A stretch of 64,000 nt of DNA from an uncultured Clostridium sp. (lineage in GTDB: Bacteria > Bacillota > Clostridia > TANB77 > CAG-508), in NCBI GenBank assembly GCA_948442365.1, contig CAOJRU010000008.1, positions 1 to 64,000 on the forward strand. The letters run 5' to 3'. Shown in pieces: positions 1-8,760 of the stretch. Numbering within the stretch: the stretch's first letter is position 1; every line of letters starts with the position of its first letter. The translations under genes were made by a program, and so were the position numbers. Under the pieces are notes generated by a model. The model did not search any database and was not told the DNA's origin. It saw only the letters and a program-made list of their open reading frames with translations.

Positions 1-85
1 ACAAAACTCGCTACTGGTGGTTTGGTTAGACCTTAGCCAGACGGGATTTCCACCCGTTAGATTACTTACCCTTTGCTGGGCGCAC
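1..85 (-). mobile_element. 5' end of a group II intron (continues beyond the left edge)
   Basis: Read on the minus strand from 85, the sequence starts GTGCGCCCAGCAAAGGGTAA and continues with ACGGGTGGAAATCCCGTC and a CCAGTAGCGAG stretch. This matches the 5' consensus GUGYG and early domain I of bacterial group II introns. The intron starts about 29 bases after the stop codon of the gene ending at 114, so no visible gene is interrupted. The reverse transcriptase and 3' end lie outside the window. The call rests on recalled consensus, not on an alignment. Confidence 0.65.
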
Positions 86-113
86 ACTTACTATTTGTCT
101 AACTATTTAATAT

Positions 114-329
114 TTAATTTCTACCTTTTAAATTCAAACCTAAAAGTTGCAATTCAATATCAATTTTATTTATTTCAAAATTTTCAAAACCATACTCTTT
201 TAAGTTAGTTCTTGTTTTATTAGCTAATTCTCCTAATGTTTTTACATCATTTTGTTTTAATGTATTTATTTTTTCTTCAGTAATAAAATCAAATCTATTT
301 ATTGATTGTTTATTATATTTTTCTTCCAT
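114..329 (-). CDS. Small protein resembling the RNA polymerase alpha C-terminal domain
   Basis: 71 residues. The part from about residue 18 (EKINTLKQNDVKTLGELA) to the end (ELQLLGLNLKGRN) has the helix-hairpin-helix layout of the alpha-CTD of RpoA: a 'single gene, variable position' type helix, a TxxELxxKT turn, and a final 'LxxLGLxL' helix. In RpoA this domain binds UP elements and activators. A free-standing copy on a mobile element could bind DNA or compete for activators, but that is inference. It has a good ribosome site (AAAAGGAAG) and is the last ICE gene visible before the intron. The family likeness is by eye; it has no other RpoA domain. Confidence 0.5.
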   Translation of the reverse strand: MEEKYNKQSINRFDFITEEKINTLKQNDVKTLGELANKTRTNLKEYGFENFEINKIDIELQLLGLNLKGRN

Positions 330-348
330 TCTTCAACTTCCTTTTCTT

Positions 349-615
349 CTACCATTTTATTGCTATCATTAGTTCATTTGATTCTACTTTTCTTTTAGCA
401 TTTTGATATTCAAATTCTGTATTAGTAAAATAAACCTTATATTCTTTATTTTCAAAATAATCTCGGCTCACTCTTAACACTTCATCAATTTCTTTTTCAG
501 TTAGATTGTTTTTTACTTTTAATTCATAATACGAATATCTTATATAATTTTCATTCTCTTTTTCTTTTTTCGCTATAAAGTTTATAGTAAATGCTTTCAA
601 CTCTTTTTCTGTCAC
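349..615 (-). CDS. Hypothetical protein of the conjugative element
   Basis: About 88 residues, charged and probably helical with a central 'LTEKEIDEVLRVSRDYF' segment; no family recognised. A GTG start at 615 is preferred because the GGAAG ribosome site lies 8 bases upstream; an ATG at 621 would be only 2 bases from it. It lies 19 bases upstream of the alpha-CTD-like gene and is probably cotranscribed with it. The intergenic hairpin at 690-741 separates both from the gene at 747. Confidence 0.5.
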   Translation of the reverse strand: MTEKELKAFTINFIAKKEKENENYIRYSYYELKVKNNLTEKEIDEVLRVSRDYFENKEYKVYFTNTEFEYQNAKRKVESNELMIAIKW

Positions 616-689
616 TCTCATCACTTCCAAATTGATTTTTTCCTATTATATCATAACTTTGATTAAATTTATCAGTTTTTCAAAAAAAT

Positions 690-741
690 GTCAAAAAAAA
701 TAAAGGTACTAACCACTCAATTAGAGTAATTAGTACCTTAT
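690..741 (-). terminator. Rho-independent terminator
   Basis: Arms 703-712 (AAGGTACTAA) and 730-739 (TTAGTACCTT) are perfect inverted repeats, followed on the minus strand by a run of T. It lies just after the stop of the small gene at 747-926 and probably ends the long transfer transcript. Confidence 0.75.
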
Positions 742-746
742 ATTTA

Positions 747-926
747 TTATTTATTCTTTGTGAAAATTATATTTTTTATCTCATTTTCCTTTATTGTTCT
801 ATGTTCAATAGTTATACCATTATTTGGATTTACTATTTCAGCATAATAATCTCTATTTCGTATATCTAAAATTGAAGCTTTATTTCCATTATTTAGTTCT
901 ACTACATCAAATTTATTAATCTTCAT
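747..926 (-). CDS. Small hypothetical protein, possible DUF4926-like fold
   Basis: 59 residues beginning MKINKFDVVELNNGNKAS. The ATG at 926 has a GAAAGGAAAA site at normal spacing; the longer reading from 977 lacks support and would abut the upstream stop. The pattern 'DVVEL...G.KASILDI...YYAEIV' with alternating beta-strand residues vaguely resembles the small beta-barrel DUF4926 proteins; this is a weak match. It is the last gene before the terminator. Confidence 0.45.
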   Translation of the reverse strand: MKINKFDVVELNNGNKASILDIRNRDYYAEIVNPNNGITIEHRTIKENEIKNIIFTKNK

Positions 927-977
927 AATATTTTTCCTTTCATTTATTGTTATATAACATATTTCGATTTTTTTCAA

Positions 978-2147
978 CTAATATTTTGGAGTGCCATACC
1001 CCATAACTTGAGCATCATCAAGCGAATACATTCTTTCGGCACATTGATTATTGGTATTACCTTCAATAGTGTAAATTGTTCTATTTGTTATATCAGTTCT
1101 TGTTACTATTCCTACATGATCTGAACTACCATCTTGATTACCATTTTCATCATACCAATCAAAGAAAATTATATCTCCAATTATAGGATAATAGCTTTCG
1201 CCTCTATCATTCCATTGATTTTTATTTTTAAACCATGTTATACCGTCATTACAAGCTGCAAATTTCGGAATAATACCTTTATCTATGTAACCACACTCAT
1301 TTGCACACCATGATACATAACAAGCACACCAATGCACATGCTCTGTAAATCCATACCATTTCCAGAACTTATCTCCTCCCTCATTTCCAATTTGTGCTTT
1401 AGCTACTAATACAATTTGACTACTAGGCATTTGAGAATAATCATAATTCTCATCTCCATCACTATTATAAATAACTGCTATAAATCCACCAATTAATACT
1501 ATAATCAAAATAATAACAACTGCAACCCAACCTCCTGCCATAATTAGCGAAACAAGTGCTTTTGTTGCAGCTATCATTGCTTTTATTGTTGCTATTGTAG
1601 CTTTAATTGTGGCTTGTATCCCTTTTATTGCAGTTTTAGTAGCTTGTTTTGCAATTTTAGCAGCCCTTTGCGACATTTTAATTGATTCTTGAGTTACTTT
1701 CTTTGTATTTTTTAATACATTTTCAGTAGTCTTTATTCCTTTTTTAGTTAGTTTAGTTGTTTCTTTTCCAGTTTTTATTGTGTTTCTAGCACTATTTTTT
1801 ATTGTTTTCTTTGTAGTACCTTTCGCAAGTTGTTCAGCCTTCTTGTTTTTAATTTTAGACTTAAATTGAGCTATTTTCTCTTTACCCTTAATTATATTTT
1901 CTTTTGTTTCTTGTATTGATTTTTTTCCATAACTATTGAATTTCTCTGCACCTTTTCTTGTAGAATAGTTAATACTGTTCTGTACTTTTACACTAGCAAA
2001 ATTTTCTGGATTTTCATTTGCTTCTTGAGTATATTCATTTATTTTTTCTTTTGCTGTTACAATATTATTTTTAAATTTTTGAGCTTGTACTACACTTTTA
2101 TCTAATGTCTTAATTGTACCTCTTACTTTTGTTTTTATGTCTGCCAT
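978..2147 (-). CDS. Membrane-anchored CHAP-domain peptidoglycan hydrolase of the conjugation machine
   Basis: 389 residues. Residues 1-200 are Lys/Thr-rich and predicted helical with many KxTKK repeats, then one membrane segment at about 206-228 (GGWVAVVIILIIVLIGG), then a CHAP amidase/endopeptidase domain to the end. The probable catalytic Cys lies in WCACYVSW and the His in SDHVGIV, with an Asn/Glu in the later IEGNTNN. Its position after VirB4 and sortase parallels the cell-wall hydrolase of Gram-positive conjugation systems, which opens peptidoglycan for the secretion channel. A strong AAGGAGGTG site precedes the ATG. Unlike many relatives it has no separate lysozyme-like domain. Confidence 0.88.
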   Translation of the reverse strand: MADIKTKVRGTIKTLDKSVVQAQKFKNNIVTAKEKINEYTQEANENPENFASVKVQNSINYSTRKGAEKFNSYGKKSIQETKENIIKGKEKIAQFKSKIKNKKAEQLAKGTTKKTIKNSARNTIKTGKETTKLTKKGIKTTENVLKNTKKVTQESIKMSQRAAKIAKQATKTAIKGIQATIKATIATIKAMIAATKALVSLIMAGGWVAVVIILIIVLIGGFIAVIYNSDGDENYDYSQMPSSQIVLVAKAQIGNEGGDKFWKWYGFTEHVHWCACYVSWCANECGYIDKGIIPKFAACNDGITWFKNKNQWNDRGESYYPIIGDIIFFDWYDENGNQDGSSDHVGIVTRTDITNRTIYTIEGNTNNQCAERMYSLDDAQVMGYGTPKY

Positions 2148-2150
2148 GTA

Positions 2151-2903
2151 CTACACCTCCTTTGCTACTACAACAATTCGACCATTCTTTCTTGAATATT
2201 CACAAGTTGAAAGTGTTATCAATTTATCTCCATAATTTGCTGTTTTTCCTGTTTCATAAAGTTGTAATTGTTTACACATTGAAACATAATCATTAAAGTC
2301 TTGACTATTTTTGGCATTATTAAATGAATAATACTTAAAACTATTATCACTATATACAACAGTCTTAAATATCACTATAACTTCATATACATGTTCAACG
2401 GTCAATTCTTTTTCTAATGTATAAAATTTTATATACTTATGATTATTATAAAATGATTTTTTCTTATAATTTTCTAGCTCTCCAAACATTGCATTATTAT
2501 TATTTATGTGATGTCCATAAATAACTAAATTATCACTATTTTTAATATCACAATACCTTGCTAAATAAGGTGTGCCATAATAAGAATAATTTTTATAAAT
2601 GTTTCTTCTCAAATAATAATCTTCGTTTTGCATAACAGGATAATCAATTCTTGTTCCATCTATCTTAATCCAACCTACTAAATCACTATTTATCTTATAT
2701 AATTCGTTTAAGTCAATTATCTCTATAATATCTTCATTTTTATCTTCAGTATTTGTTGTAACTATATCTTGAATATCTTCATATTGTTTATCTAAATTTC
2801 TATTTTCTAAAACTTGCTTAATAAAAAAATAACTACTAATAGCCAAGATAACTATTAGTAGTGTAATTCCTAAAATTATGAATATATTTTTGCTTTTTCT
2901 CAT
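2151..2903 (-). CDS. srtB: Class B sortase of the conjugative element
   Basis: About 250 residues: an N-terminal membrane anchor (IFIILGITLLIVILAISSYF) followed by a sortase B fold. Catalytic His lies in NLVIYGHHIN (about residue 130), Cys in ITLSTCEYS (about 231) and Arg in the following RKNGRIVVV. The ATG at 2903 is chosen because GAAGGA precedes it; a TTG 15 bases upstream overlaps the VirB4 stop. It sits between VirB4 and the CHAP hydrolase. It may anchor the ICE adhesin coded at 27734-31594, whose sorting motif is TPNTG-like; that pairing is inference. Confidence 0.9.
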   Translation of the reverse strand: MRKSKNIFIILGITLLIVILAISSYFFIKQVLENRNLDKQYEDIQDIVTTNTEDKNEDIIEIIDLNELYKINSDLVGWIKIDGTRIDYPVMQNEDYYLRRNIYKNYSYYGTPYLARYCDIKNSDNLVIYGHHINNNNAMFGELENYKKKSFYNNHKYIKFYTLEKELTVEHVYEVIVIFKTVVYSDNSFKYYSFNNAKNSQDFNDYVSMCKQLQLYETGKTANYGDKLITLSTCEYSRKNGRIVVVAKEV

Positions 2904-2904
2904 C

Positions 2905-5235
2905 TTATCCTTCGCCAAATTTAGTAGTCATTAATCTATATAGTTCTGTGTTTTTTGGATACTTATTAACAAATGGTACTAGAGAGCTACCAACTTTTAA
3001 TAAACCTTCTCCTGGTCCAACATTTGTTATATAGCTCATTTGTAAATCAGATATATTCAATAATTTTGCAAGTTCTATTCTATCGGTACTAGCTTGATTA
3101 AGCATTACTATAAATTCAGAGTTTGCAAGCATTGTTCTTGCAGTATGACTTTGTAATAAGTCCTCTACATTTTGTGTAATACCAGTACAGAAAGCACCAT
3201 ATTTTCTAACTCTTTTCCAAAGAGTAAAAAGGAAGTTTGCTGAATATTCATATTGGAAAAGCAAGTATATTTCATCTATAAATATATAAGTGTTTTTTCC
3301 TTTACTTCTATTTGATGTAATTCTATTTAATATAGAATCTAATACTACAAGCATTCCAATAGGCAATAATTGTTTTCCTAAATCTAATATATCGTAACAA
3401 ATTAACCTATTATCAGTATCTACATTAGTATTTTTTGCAAATGTATTTAATGAACCATTTGTAAATAATTCTATTGCAAGAGCTATTTCCTTTGCTTCAG
3501 GTTCTTGTTGCCTTAATAAATCTTCTCTAAAGTCTTGCAAAGTTGGTGGTATGCCCTGATAATTTCCCTGTTGAAATACTCTATATACATTCGCAGTGCA
3601 TCTATCTATAATAGATTTTTGTTTCGGTCCAAGATTACTACTACCAATTAGTTGCTCACATAAAGACAAAATGAACTCTGATTTTAGGATTACTGGATTT
3701 GCTCCATCTCCATATTCAGAGTTCATGTCCATTGCATTTATATGATTATCACTTGTTGATGATATTTTAATTACTTCTCCACCAAGTGCTTTAATAAGTG
3801 GCGAATACTCTCGCTCTGGATCTATAATTATTATATCAGCATCTTTATCTTTTAAAATTATAGAACTTATTTCTTGTTTTCCTGTAAATGATTTACCACT
3901 TCCAGATACACCTAAAATAAATGAATTTCCATTTAAAAGTTGTTTTCTATCAGCAATAATCATATTTTTGCTTATTGTATTTTGACCATAAAAAATACCA
4001 TTCTCGTGTCTAATTTCTTGCACTTTGAATGGCATAAATACAGCTAAACTTTCAGTAGTCAATGTTCTTAAAGCATCTATTTTTCTTGTTCCAAATGGTA
4101 AGACTGTATTTAATCCATCCATTTGTTGGAATTTTAATATTCCTAATTGACATAGATTTTTTCGTGCAGTTTGCAGAACAGATTCCGTATCATTATTTAG
4201 TTGTTCTTTACTTTCAGCAGTTAGTACAATAGTTAATACTGAAGAAAACATTCTTTGATCTCTAGTAGTTAAATCATCTAAAAACTCTTTAGATTCATTA
4301 CGCTGCTGCTCCATATCATAAGGTATTATAGCCGAGAAATTGTTATTGGCATTTTGTTTTCTTTGCCAGTTTGTAATATTAGTTTCAATACCTAATCTTC
4401 TATTTTCGGCTTCACGAATTGCTTCATCCATTGGTATTGGAATAATATCTAATGATAACATCATATTTCTATTTAATTCAGTAAGTTCTGCAACCATACT
4501 ATCTTTTATGAAACTTGCATATTCTTTTAAGAATAATACTCTACCATACCTTTCTCCTATTTTGAAAAAATCACTTTGAAATTCAACACTATCTGGACAA
4601 ATAAAATCTTTAAAATCATGCCCTTTTTTCATAGTTTCGTGAATATCAAAGTGAAATGATGTTTCTTCTCCTGTTCTATAAAAATCATGTGCTATTCTTA
4701 ATCTTTCTTCAGCATCAAGTTCAACACATTTTGAACCTAATGTTCCAAAATGACTTATTAAATCTGCACCAGCTCTTGAAAAATAATTTCTTGCTTCTTC
4801 AATCGACTTTTTATATATAGATATAGTTATTATCTTTTCTTGAACAATTTCATTTGCTTTTTTTGTTTGCGATAATAACATTTGATTATATTCTTTTCTG
4901 TATTTATCTAATTCATCATGTTCTTCTTTTAATAGCATTGTTTTTTCAAAATCTAATTTATTTATCCTTCTGTTATTTATAGTTATTTTTGTTGTTGCTC
5001 CTGTATCTAGAGCATTTAAAAGTTCTGAATAATCCAAAAACATAGCTTCTTTATCTTCTCTTGATGCTACTGCATAGTTTATATCAACAAATTTAAAAGA
5101 TTTGGAATATTTATTATTTCCTACTAAAAATATTCCATCTTCCCAAATTGCTTTTACAGGAATAATATCTTGCACTTTTTTTGGAACAACAAATTTTTCC
5201 TTATCTTGCTTAAATATTTTTGTTAGTGTTTTCAT
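2905..5235 (-). CDS. virB4: VirB4/TrsE-type conjugation ATPase
   Basis: 776 residues, normal for Firmicutes VirB4 proteins. This cytoplasmic ATPase energises type IV secretion channel assembly and transfer. Walker A is GVSGSGKSFTGKQ at about residue 439, and Walker B is the IFIDEIYLL segment at about 651, followed by the arginine-rich 'LWKRVRKYG' helix typical of the family. The start has AAGGAGAAG upstream and overlaps the end of the PrgI gene by 26 bases, so the two are probably translationally coupled. The gene is intact. Confidence 0.95.
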   Translation of the reverse strand: MKTLTKIFKQDKEKFVVPKKVQDIIPVKAIWEDGIFLVGNNKYSKSFKFVDINYAVASREDKEAMFLDYSELLNALDTGATTKITINNRRINKLDFEKTMLLKEEHDELDKYRKEYNQMLLSQTKKANEIVQEKIITISIYKKSIEEARNYFSRAGADLISHFGTLGSKCVELDAEERLRIAHDFYRTGEETSFHFDIHETMKKGHDFKDFICPDSVEFQSDFFKIGERYGRVLFLKEYASFIKDSMVAELTELNRNMMLSLDIIPIPMDEAIREAENRRLGIETNITNWQRKQNANNNFSAIIPYDMEQQRNESKEFLDDLTTRDQRMFSSVLTIVLTAESKEQLNNDTESVLQTARKNLCQLGILKFQQMDGLNTVLPFGTRKIDALRTLTTESLAVFMPFKVQEIRHENGIFYGQNTISKNMIIADRKQLLNGNSFILGVSGSGKSFTGKQEISSIILKDKDADIIIIDPEREYSPLIKALGGEVIKISSTSDNHINAMDMNSEYGDGANPVILKSEFILSLCEQLIGSSNLGPKQKSIIDRCTANVYRVFQQGNYQGIPPTLQDFREDLLRQQEPEAKEIALAIELFTNGSLNTFAKNTNVDTDNRLICYDILDLGKQLLPIGMLVVLDSILNRITSNRSKGKNTYIFIDEIYLLFQYEYSANFLFTLWKRVRKYGAFCTGITQNVEDLLQSHTARTMLANSEFIVMLNQASTDRIELAKLLNISDLQMSYITNVGPGEGLLKVGSSLVPFVNKYPKNTELYRLMTTKFGEG

Positions 5236-5662
5236 CTATCTTCTCCTTCCCTATTTTTAACTTTTTCTTTAATTTTTTATCTTTAATAACTTTTTCTTTT
5301 TTAGGTTTCTTGACATCTTTTAATTGAAGATTTTCAATATCTTCTTTGTAAATCTCGTAATAAAAATTTGTAGATTTGAAATATAATCTTTTTGGAGATA
5401 ATATTTGAGATTTAATCCATGCCATTACAAATTTTTCAGCTGTCATACCGTTGTATTTAACAAAACCTAATACTGCAAATGGTGCAGCTCCTAATATACA
5501 CATCCAGGATAAAGTTTCTATTCCAAAGAATGGTTTAAATGCAAAATATAAAATAACAGCTACAATACAAGCTAGTAAAGAAAAAATGAACTGTCGCATA
5601 GACAGTCCAAAAAATATACTTTCAGTAAATTCTCTAATATCTTTATTTATTTTTACTTCCAT
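5210..5662 (-). CDS. PrgI family membrane protein (VirB3-like)
   Basis: 150 residues with two membrane segments at about 25-65 (FIFSLLACIVAVILYFAF and WMCILGAAPFAVLGFV) and a basic C-terminus (KKPKKEKVIKDKKLKKKLK). Size, topology and place directly before VirB4 fit the PrgI family of Gram-positive type IV secretion systems, the counterpart of VirB3. Its ATG overlaps the previous gene's stop (TAATG), with GGAGG coded inside that gene's last codons, a tight coupling arrangement. Confidence 0.85.
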   Translation of the reverse strand: MEVKINKDIREFTESIFFGLSMRQFIFSLLACIVAVILYFAFKPFFGIETLSWMCILGAAPFAVLGFVKYNGMTAEKFVMAWIKSQILSPKRLYFKSTNFYYEIYKEDIENLQLKDVKKPKKEKVIKDKKLKKKLKIGKEKIDENTNKNI

Positions 5663-6486
5663 TATCTAGCCTCCTTATCCTTTTTTCTTTTTAATTGCTT
5701 TAATTGTTTTAAATCTTCTTCTATTGGTTTTATTGTAGTTTCTTTATCTCTCAAATGTAACTTTTCGTTATTAATTGATAAATTATCAATATCATGAATA
5801 AACTCTAATAGAGCTTGTTTTAAATCTTCTCTATTAGTATTATTTGATAAAATATCATATAGTCTATTTAACGATGGTATTGGAATTTTATATTTATCGA
5901 ATAATTCTTTAAATTCAGTAATAGTTTTGTCAAGTATTTTAGCATCATGCTGATTATCTATATGTAAATATGCATTAATTATATCTTTGAATAGTCCATC
6001 TCCAGATCCATTTCCTATATCTAATTCTCCTGCAATACCTGCTTTCATATCTTCATCAAGATAAAGTTCAGTCCAATATTCATTAATTATATTGTGGAAC
6101 TTTGTATCTACTTTTAAAAAAGTCATATTAGCTAACATTGGATAAAAAGGTGTTACCATTTGTCCCATATTATATTTAACTACATACTTGTCTTTTTCCT
6201 TTGAACAAAGTATCAGTCCCTCTGGATCATCTCCATAATATTCTTCTAAATGCTTATTTTGTTCATGTATATATTTATCAATTTCATCTCCATAAAAATC
6301 TTCTGGAGAAACACAATAAGCAGGGTGTACTTCTCTAATTTCTTTATCTATATAATTTAATTTATAAGTAATTCCTTTAATGCAATTCGCTTCACTTCCA
6401 CTATTTGCTTTGATAAAACCTAAATCTTCTATTTTATCTTTTGCATAATCATTGTATATTTTTTTAAAATTAACATTAATATTCAT
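5662..6486 (-). CDS. Hypothetical transfer-region protein
   Basis: About 274 residues starting MNINVNFKKIYNDYAKDKI; the ATG at 6486 follows AGAGGCAAGATAG, and the longer reading from 6537 would overlap the upstream gene with no site. It is soluble and acidic, with 'YCVSPEDFYGDEIDKYI' and a helical C-terminus ending KKDKEAR. No family recognised with confidence. It lies between two small genes and PrgI, so a cytoplasmic accessory role in the channel operon is likely by context only. Confidence 0.6.
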   Translation of the reverse strand: MNINVNFKKIYNDYAKDKIEDLGFIKANSGSEANCIKGITYKLNYIDKEIREVHPAYCVSPEDFYGDEIDKYIHEQNKHLEEYYGDDPEGLILCSKEKDKYVVKYNMGQMVTPFYPMLANMTFLKVDTKFHNIINEYWTELYLDEDMKAGIAGELDIGNGSGDGLFKDIINAYLHIDNQHDAKILDKTITEFKELFDKYKIPIPSLNRLYDILSNNTNREDLKQALLEFIHDIDNLSINNEKLHLRDKETTIKPIEEDLKQLKQLKRKKDKEAR

Positions 6487-6487
6487 T

Positions 6488-6751
6488 CTATCTTGCCTCT
6501 CTTTCTTTTTTCTCTTGTTTAATACCAATGTAATCATCTTTGATTTTCTCTTTATTATTGTCTAGCCATTTTTCTAATTGTTCATATCCAGAATAATTAA
6601 GATCTTTATATTCATCTGACTTCATAAACTTTTTAGATAATTTCTTGCATTCTTCAAATACCACATCACATTCTGGCATTTCACAATTTTTGAAATAATC
6701 ATTCATAAAGTCATAACCTATACAAAAGGCATAATAGTACATTTCATCCAT
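6488..6751 (-). CDS. Small hypothetical protein
   Basis: 87 residues, Cys-containing N-terminus (YYYAFCIGYDFMNDYFKNCE) then an acidic-basic helical tail ending KEREAR. No family recognised. It is packed 1 base from the next gene and 5 bases from the previous one in the transfer operon, which supports it being real. Confidence 0.55.
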   Translation of the reverse strand: MDEMYYYAFCIGYDFMNDYFKNCEMPECDVVFEECKKLSKKFMKSDEYKDLNYSGYEQLEKWLDNNKEKIKDDYIGIKQEKKEREAR

Positions 6752-6756
6752 ACTCT

Positions 6757-7038
6757 TTATCTTCCCCTTTCCAATTTTCTTTCTTCTTTTCTTTTATCGT
6801 AAATATACTCACATAAGTCTTTATCGCTCAATTTTGCCATTTTAATTGCAATTTCAAAAATTTCTCTTTGATATTTTGATGTCATAAAAGATCCATCATT
6901 TTTATCTATATTATTCAACATTTCTTTACAATATTTTTCATCTAATAGATTCTTCCTACCAACTTCTAATAATGTATTTAATGCAAATTTATTTTGTAGT
7001 GTATTTTTTGTATCTACTAATTCTTCATAATTTTTCAT
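6757..7038 (-). CDS. Small hypothetical protein
   Basis: 93 residues from the ATG at 7038, which follows AAAGGTGG with 8-base spacing; a GTG at 7050 lies inside that ribosome site. The protein is charged and helical (NTLLEVGRKNLLDEKYCKEM...). No family recognised. It sits directly after the VirB6-like gene in the same operon. Confidence 0.55.
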   Translation of the reverse strand: MKNYEELVDTKNTLQNKFALNTLLEVGRKNLLDEKYCKEMLNNIDKNDGSFMTSKYQREIFEIAIKMAKLSDKDLCEYIYDKRKEERKLERGR

Positions 7039-7054
7039 ACTACATTCCACCTTT

Positions 7055-7882
7055 CTATAATCCCATCATTTCTTTTACAATTCTATCTGACATTCTTACT
7101 GTTCCCACCAGAACTAGCATATTAAATATCAGCTCTCCAACATATTTCCAAACCATAGTTACTGCTTCTGCACCTGTGTCCACACTTGGACCAGAACTTG
7201 CAAAGACAGAGAATATAACGCAAGAAAGAATTATAACTGCACCTTCTAAACAGACTCCTGCAAACGATTTTATAAAACTTTTACCTATTTGGTCGCTTGG
7301 TTGTCCTGCAAAAGATGATAATGGTATTGGAGATAATGCCATATACATATAAATTTTAAAAAATCTACCATATACAGTAAGTATTAAAATAAATGACAGT
7401 ACAGTTATAAATAAACTGCCCAACAAAGTTACTGCCCACAAAGGTATTTGTTCAAAAAATCCTAAATTGTTTATTGCATCTACTATACTTCCAGGAAGTG
7501 ATGTAGGACTATTTAAAAGAGATGATTTGGTCATTACTTGCATTGTTATTCCATAACCTATGTTTAATATCGCATTCATTATTTCTAATCCATGAGTAAC
7601 TACAATTTTAGCAATAGCAAATCTTATAAAGAGTCGCAGGGCATGTTCTGGTTTCTTAACTTCAGTTAAAGAACCACAAGTTTTCATTACTCCTATAACA
7701 AAAAATAATACAAGTAATGCTAAACCTATTGCTTGCATTGCTCCATTTATATTCATAATCACTTTCCAGATAGAGCCACCTCTAAAATCCATAGGATGAG
7801 TTACAACTAAATCATATATTTCTGTTAATTTTCCATTCCAAGTATTTAAAGCATTTTCTAAATTGCTTTGAATCCAACTCAA
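7055..7882 (-). CDS. VirB6/TrbL-like polytopic membrane protein
   Basis: 275 residues with about five or six membrane segments (for example IGLALLVLFFVIGVM, LLGSLFITVLSFILILTVYG, GAVIILSCVIFSVFAS, LIFNMLVLVGTV). The 'ALSPIPLSSFAG' segment after the third span is typical of the VirB6/TrbL-like proteins of Firmicutes ICEs. It would form part of the inner-membrane channel of the transfer system. It follows the Maff2/pilin-like gene after a 90-base gap with a hairpin, and precedes small genes and PrgI. Confidence 0.85.
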   Translation of the reverse strand: MSWIQSNLENALNTWNGKLTEIYDLVVTHPMDFRGGSIWKVIMNINGAMQAIGLALLVLFFVIGVMKTCGSLTEVKKPEHALRLFIRFAIAKIVVTHGLEIMNAILNIGYGITMQVMTKSSLLNSPTSLPGSIVDAINNLGFFEQIPLWAVTLLGSLFITVLSFILILTVYGRFFKIYMYMALSPIPLSSFAGQPSDQIGKSFIKSFAGVCLEGAVIILSCVIFSVFASSGPSVDTGAEAVTMVWKYVGELIFNMLVLVGTVRMSDRIVKEMMGL

Positions 7883-7911
7883 TTTTGTTCCCTCCTTATT
7901 ATCAAAATCAA

Positions 7912-7957
7912 ATTAGACAGGTTTTTATCTTTTAATAGATAAATTTACCTGTCTAAT
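7912..7957 (-). terminator. Hairpin between the Maff2-like and VirB6-like genes
   Basis: Arms 7912-7922 and 7947-7957 are perfect 11-base inverted repeats with a further pairing inside (TTTATC...GATAAA). The minus-strand side has only a short T tract, so it may be a partial terminator or an mRNA-stability hairpin that lets the upstream pilin-like gene be expressed more than the channel genes. Confidence 0.5.
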
Positions 7958-7971
7958 TTTTAAATTAAATT

Positions 7972-8322
7972 TTAGCCACCTGTAATCAAGTTTAAGATTT
8001 CTTTAGCAAATGTTATAACAATACCACCTGCTAAAGTCATTATTCCATTAGCTCTTTGTGTTGGATCATGAGATTTTAAACTCATTCCTACTTGAACTAT
8101 ACCAAAGCCTAGAATTATCATACCAACAGCTCTAATTAGTCCAAATATAAAGTTAGATAAATTATTTACTACAGCTAATGGATCATCAGATGCAAATACA
8201 TTTACTTGTTGAAATATAGTTAATGCAGCTACATATCCTATTATAAAAGCTCCTCTACTTAAAATTTTCTTTCCTAATTTTCCTCTTTTGTTTTCATTTT
8301 TAATTTCAATTTTATTTTTCAT
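7972..8322 (-). CDS. Maff2/VirB2-like small membrane protein
   Basis: 116 residues. A basic N-terminus, one membrane segment or signal-like helix (AFIIGYVAALTIFQQVNVFA), then two hydrophobic helices (LIRAVGMIILGFGIVQVG and GIMTLAGGIVITFAKEIL) separated by 'SLKSHDPTQRANG'. This two-helix layout with DPxxRANGI is that of Maff2-family mobile-element proteins, thought to be VirB2/pilin-like. Its place before the VirB6-like gene fits. The N-terminal ASDDP could be a signal peptidase site. Confidence 0.78.
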   Translation of the reverse strand: MKNKIEIKNENKRGKLGKKILSRGAFIIGYVAALTIFQQVNVFASDDPLAVVNNLSNFIFGLIRAVGMIILGFGIVQVGMSLKSHDPTQRANGIMTLAGGIVITFAKEILNLITGG

Positions 8323-8377
8323 GTTTTTAAATTCCTTTCTTCAAATTTTAAATAAACATAATATTGATTTTTAGGCA

Positions 8378-8425
8378 CAAAAAAAGAGCTACAATAATCA
8401 AGCCATAGCTCAATCATTGTAGCCC
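8378..8425 (-). terminator. Rho-independent terminator
   Basis: Arms 8388-8395 (GCTACAAT) and 8416-8423 (ATTGTAGC), followed on the minus strand by CTTTTTTT. It lies after the stop of the 72-residue gene at 8454. Confidence 0.75.
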
Positions 8426-8453
8426 TTTTAGCAACCTACATTATAATTTATTT

Positions 8454-8672
8454 TTATAATAATTCTTTCAATTTATTTTCTGACATTTTTAAAATCTGCT
8501 CAAGTTTATCTTCCTCTAATGATTCTTCTTCTAAATTCTTGACAGCATCATCATATTCTTTTAATAACTCATTACTATACAAGAATGTAATATACTCGTT
8601 TTCATTAGTTTTTCTAACAATTATGCTTAATGCCGCTTCAATTTCTTGAATTAAATTAAATTTTTTATTCAT
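8454..8672 (-). CDS. Small acidic hypothetical protein
   Basis: 72 residues, acidic and helical (EEESLEEDKLEQILKMSENKLKELL), with a strong GAAGGAG site. No family recognised. It is a single gene between the VirD4 gene and a terminator, so it may be separately controlled. Confidence 0.55.
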   Translation of the reverse strand: MNKKFNLIQEIEAALSIIVRKTNENEYITFLYSNELLKEYDDAVKNLEEESLEEDKLEQILKMSENKLKELL

Positions 8673-8760
8673 CTTATTACTCCTTCTTTTGTATATTTTA
8701 ATTGATTATACTATTAGAAAATATCATAATACAAGACAAATAATTCGACATATTTCTACA

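Noticed and set aside
6972..7352. 126-codon plus-strand frame opposite the VirB6-like gene
   Set aside because: Shadow of a membrane protein gene; no ribosome site.
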